Shown here one piece after another: positions 14,869 through 17,127 of a stretch of 17,127 nucleotides of DNA. A program made the translations under genes and the position numbers. How positions within the stretch are numbered: position 1 is the first letter of the stretch; each line of letters starts with the position of its first letter. The stretch comes from an uncultured Pseudomonadota bacterium (GTDB lineage Bacteria > Myxococcota_A > Polyangia > HGW-17): positions 1 through 17,127 of the forward strand of contig CALKWH010000161.1 in assembly GCA_938004375.1 (NCBI GenBank), read 5' to 3'. Under the pieces are notes generated by a model. The model was not told the origin of the DNA. It saw only the letters and a list, made by a program, of their open reading frames with translations, and did not search any database.

Positions 14869-15486
14869 ATGGAAATGGCGCTGGTCATCGGTTTCGCCAT
14901 CGGCTTCGCCGTCTGTTCCACGCTCCTGTGGGTGGGGTTTCTCCTCGCGGGGATCGTGCGGATCCCGGACGGGCATGTCATGGGCCTCACCCGCGGCGGT
15001 CAGGGGGATGGGAGTCCCATGACCTTCGTGCGTTCCGGCACGTCGCTGGTGATGCCCTTCTTCCAGCGGGGGGCGCTGTATCCGGTCACGATCTCGCCGG
15101 GCGCCCGGCGCGAAGTGACCATCACCCGGAACGGCGTCGCGTTGATGGTGTGCGGGTTCGAGGTCGAGATCCTCCCCGAACAGGACGACGAAGGGCTGGC
15201 TCGGTACGTCGTCGCCTTCGGCGGACGCAAGGCGGGGGAGATCGAAGATCTGGTGGGTCGCGTCGTCGAGGGAGGCGCCCGTCACGTACTGGAGGCCTTT
15301 TCCCTCGAGGCCGTTTCGGATCACCCGGAGAAGGTGGTGGAGCACCTGCAGGAGCACGTCGGGGACGACCTGAAGAAACTGGGACTTCGGATCGAGGCCC
15401 GGCGTCTGACGGTGCGCCCCGCGCCCCGCAAGGCAGGGTCTCGGGAAGCCTCCGAGTTCTCGCTGGACGGGTTCCGGGCAGTTTGA
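14869..15486 (+). CDS. short SPFH/flotillin-like membrane protein 2
   Basis: This 205-residue protein has an N-terminal membrane segment (4-30), then IVRIPDGHVMGLTRGGQGDG and TFVRSGTSLVMPFFQRGALYPVT, the same layout as its upstream neighbour (pore-proximal turn, Gly-rich loop, PvV/PfF element). A region with a predicted alpha/beta character follows (80-120), then a helical segment (122-175) ending DDLKKLGLRIEARRL, which resembles the end of SPFH heads (DL.kmGLeI.s). There is no coiled-coil tail. A perfect AAGGAGGT (14856-14863) lies 5 bases before the ATG and inside the end of the first gene, so the pair is coupled. The two proteins are divergent rather than recent copies and may form a hetero-oligomer. 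The SPFH assignment is weaker here than for the first gene. Confidence 0.6.
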   Translation: MEMALVIGFAIGFAVCSTLLWVGFLLAGIVRIPDGHVMGLTRGGQGDGSPMTFVRSGTSLVMPFFQRGALYPVTISPGARREVTITRNGVALMVCGFEVEILPEQDDEGLARYVVAFGGRKAGEIEDLVGRVVEGGARHVLEAFSLEAVSDHPEKVVEHLQEHVGDDLKKLGLRIEARRLTVRPAPRKAGSREASEFSLDGFRAV

Positions 15487-15519
15487 GTCGCGGTTCGGGT
15501 TCGGGTATTGGGTTAATAA

Positions 15520-17078
15520 TTAGCGGGCGCAGTCGGGGTCGTGGGAGTCGATCAGGCCGTCCACGTCGTTGTCCTGGCCGTCGAAGCAGAGCTTCTCCGT
15601 CAGAGGCAGGCCGGCGCAGGAGATCTTGGCGCGGGTGCCCGGGGCGGGGTCATCCCGGCGCGAGATGATGATCTCGGCGCCGCGGGAAGGGCCGAACCAG
15701 GGCGTGAGGGTCGGGTGGCAGCCCAGGCGCTCGGAGCCCTCCGGGCAGGGCTCGGCGCAGTCCGGGTTGAAGGCGATGTGGTAGCACTTCAGGACCGGCA
15801 GGCTGGGATCGCGCTTGGCCGGGTGGCCGCCCTGATAGTCCGCCGGGCACTGCGGGATCTCGGTGATGTTCTTGTCCTCGTCGTAGTCCTGCACCGAGCA
15901 CAGCGGCAGGCACAGGCCGGCCTCCTCGGCGGGCAGGGAGGTCAGCGGGACCTCCCCGTTGGCCGCGGCGGGATCCGGGCAGCCGGACAGCGGCGTCGTG
16001 ATGCACTGGACCTCGACGAGGGTCTTGATGCGGTTTCCAAGGCCCACCAGGGCCGCGGAGTAGTCGCTCTCGCAGATGCTGGTCAGCGCCCACTGGGCGT
16101 CGTCCGGGTCCTGCATCATGGACTCCACGAAGGCCTTGATGCGCACGGCGGGGTCGGCCCCGTCCAACGGATCGCCGCAGGCGGACAGCAGGGTGGGGTA
16201 GTTGCTGCCGTCCACGCCGATGGTCAACTGGTTTCCGTACAGGCCGGAGATGGCGCCCACCAGGATCATGTTCGCGTCCTTGAGCTGGGACAGTTCGTTG
16301 GTGTACCGGCTGATGGGGTGCAGCATGTTTTTGGCGTCGTTGGCCTCGCGGGGCGCGCAGTTGTGATAGGTCATCGTGCCCGCGGGCATCACGCGCTGCC
16401 ACGGCTCGTCGCATTTGATGCCGAACTCCTGGCAGCGGAAGTTGTCGAGCTTGCCCAGGGTGCTGTTGATGTCCCCGATGGGGTTGTAGAACTCGGGCAC
16501 CTTGACGGAGCAGTCGTCCTCGTCCGTGATGAGGAAGATCGCCAGATAGGCGTTATCGCGCAGGAAGCCCGCGTTGGCGCCGGAGGGGTCCGTGACGGCC
16601 TTGTAGACGGCCTCGAGTTGAGACTCCAGGCCGCAGCCCGAGATGCCCAGGTCGGCCATGCACGAGAAGACGTTCTCCAGGCTCTCCCCCGTGTAGTTGC
16701 GGCAGCGCGGGCAGCCGTTCTCGTCCACGGCGAACTGGAGCCCGGCGGGTTCGGTCGGGTTGCCCAGGATGTCGGTGAACGCGCCGACGTCGCAGTTGGC
16801 CTGGCTGCAGTCATGGGCGGGGCAGGTGGTGGCGGCGCCCTCGGCCGTCAACTTGGTGATGGAGCAGCCGCGGGGCTCCACGTCCACGACATAATGCTGG
16901 CCCACCGGGTTTGCGCAGCCGTTGTTGACGCCCTTCATGAAGCGTCCGCCGTCGCCACCGGAGCGCTCGCAACCGGCGCTGTTGTATGGGACGGTGCCCA
17001 GGTCCGGGGTGATCGTCCCCAGGTGGATGTTGGGCAGGCCGCCGGAGATGTCCTTGAGCACGCGGACCAGGTTGGGGA
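15520..17078 (-). CDS. VWA-like secreted protein, N-terminus lost at contig edge
   Basis: The frame runs through the adapter, which supplies a false N-terminus (MTGVQTCALPI). Real coding begins at 17078, giving about 519 residues. The pattern matches the VWA-like surface lipoproteins common in myxobacteria: FLRDNAYLAIFLITDEDDCS carries the late MIDAS Asp (TDEDDCS). Many Cys follow in pairs (CPDPAA, CLPLCS, CAEPCPEG). The C-terminus CFDGQDNDVDGLIDSHDPDC is the acidic Cys-flanked DGxDNDxDGxID metal-binding-type tail typical of that group. The signal peptide and the DxSxS half of the MIDAS should lie in the missing part. Probable role: an exported adhesion or binding protein; the ligand is unknown. 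It is convergent with the SPFH pair, with 33 bases between stops. Confidence 0.75.
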
Positions 17079-17127
17079 AGATCGGAAGAGCACACGTCTG
17101 AACTCCAGTCACCGAATACGACCTCGT
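17079..17127. other. Illumina TruSeq adapter (index and P7 side), not genomic
   Basis: Bases 17079-17112 match the 34-base TruSeq index-adapter start exactly, from AGATCGGAAGAGC to CCAGTCAC. An 8-base sample index, CGAATACG, follows (17113-17120), then P7 sequence with one mismatch (ACCTCGT for ATCTCGT). The genome ends at 17078. Confidence 0.98.

Noticed and set aside
15520..17112. A complete 530-residue protein starting MTGVQTCALPI
   Set aside because: The first residues are translated adapter. The gene is truncated at 17078 and its true start is not in the window.

Overview
The window is a high-GC bacterial contig whose two ends are not genomic. Bases 1-48 and 17079-17127 are Illumina TruSeq adapter, so about 17.03 kb of real DNA lies between them, and the first and last genes are cut by the assembly. 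The organism is probably a myxobacterium-like or Bradymonadota-like bacterium (former Deltaproteobacteria). The evidence is the many lipoproteins with Asn-rich linkers just after the lipidated Cys, a recurrent Cys-cluster lipoprotein family, and a CFDGQDND...DPDC tail on a VWA-type secreted protein. This placement is inference from style, not from a marker gene.

Left part, plus strand (49-5285): the tail of an unknown gene, then a class D (OXA-type) beta-lactamase with all active-site motifs. A strong sigma70-type promoter then leads a tight three-gene lipoprotein operon: a PPDK_N/ATP-grasp-like lipoprotein, a Cys-cluster lipoprotein with an Asn-rich repeat linker, and a PLD3-like phospholipase D-superfamily lipoprotein with two HKD motifs.

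Middle, minus strand (7185-5301): a translationally coupled pair of an AAA_21-type ATPase and a small TOPRIM-like partner. Its GC is visibly lower than that of its neighbours. It looks like an acquired cassette of the OLD/RloAB/AbiL kind and is the best candidate for a defence system here. A 487-base gap with no convincing intact gene lies beside it, followed by a helical protein of unknown function (8362-7673).

Right part: minus-strand genes run from 14149 to 8545 and encode a small lipoprotein, a SulP-STAS-cyclic-nucleotide-binding anion transporter, and a large six-hairpin glycosidase-like lipoprotein followed by a terminator-like hairpin. A divergent promoter region at 14150-14300 separates them from a plus-strand pair of very short SPFH (flotillin-like) membrane proteins. 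A convergent, N-terminally truncated VWA-like secreted protein ends the contig.

Most genes act at the cell envelope: lipoproteins, a transporter and SPFH scaffolds. The ATPase pair is the exception. The observations most worth following are the ATPase/TOPRIM-like pair, the tandem mini-SPFH genes, the extracytoplasmic ATP-grasp-like lipoprotein with a lost Arg, and the double adapter contamination, which creates false protein starts.
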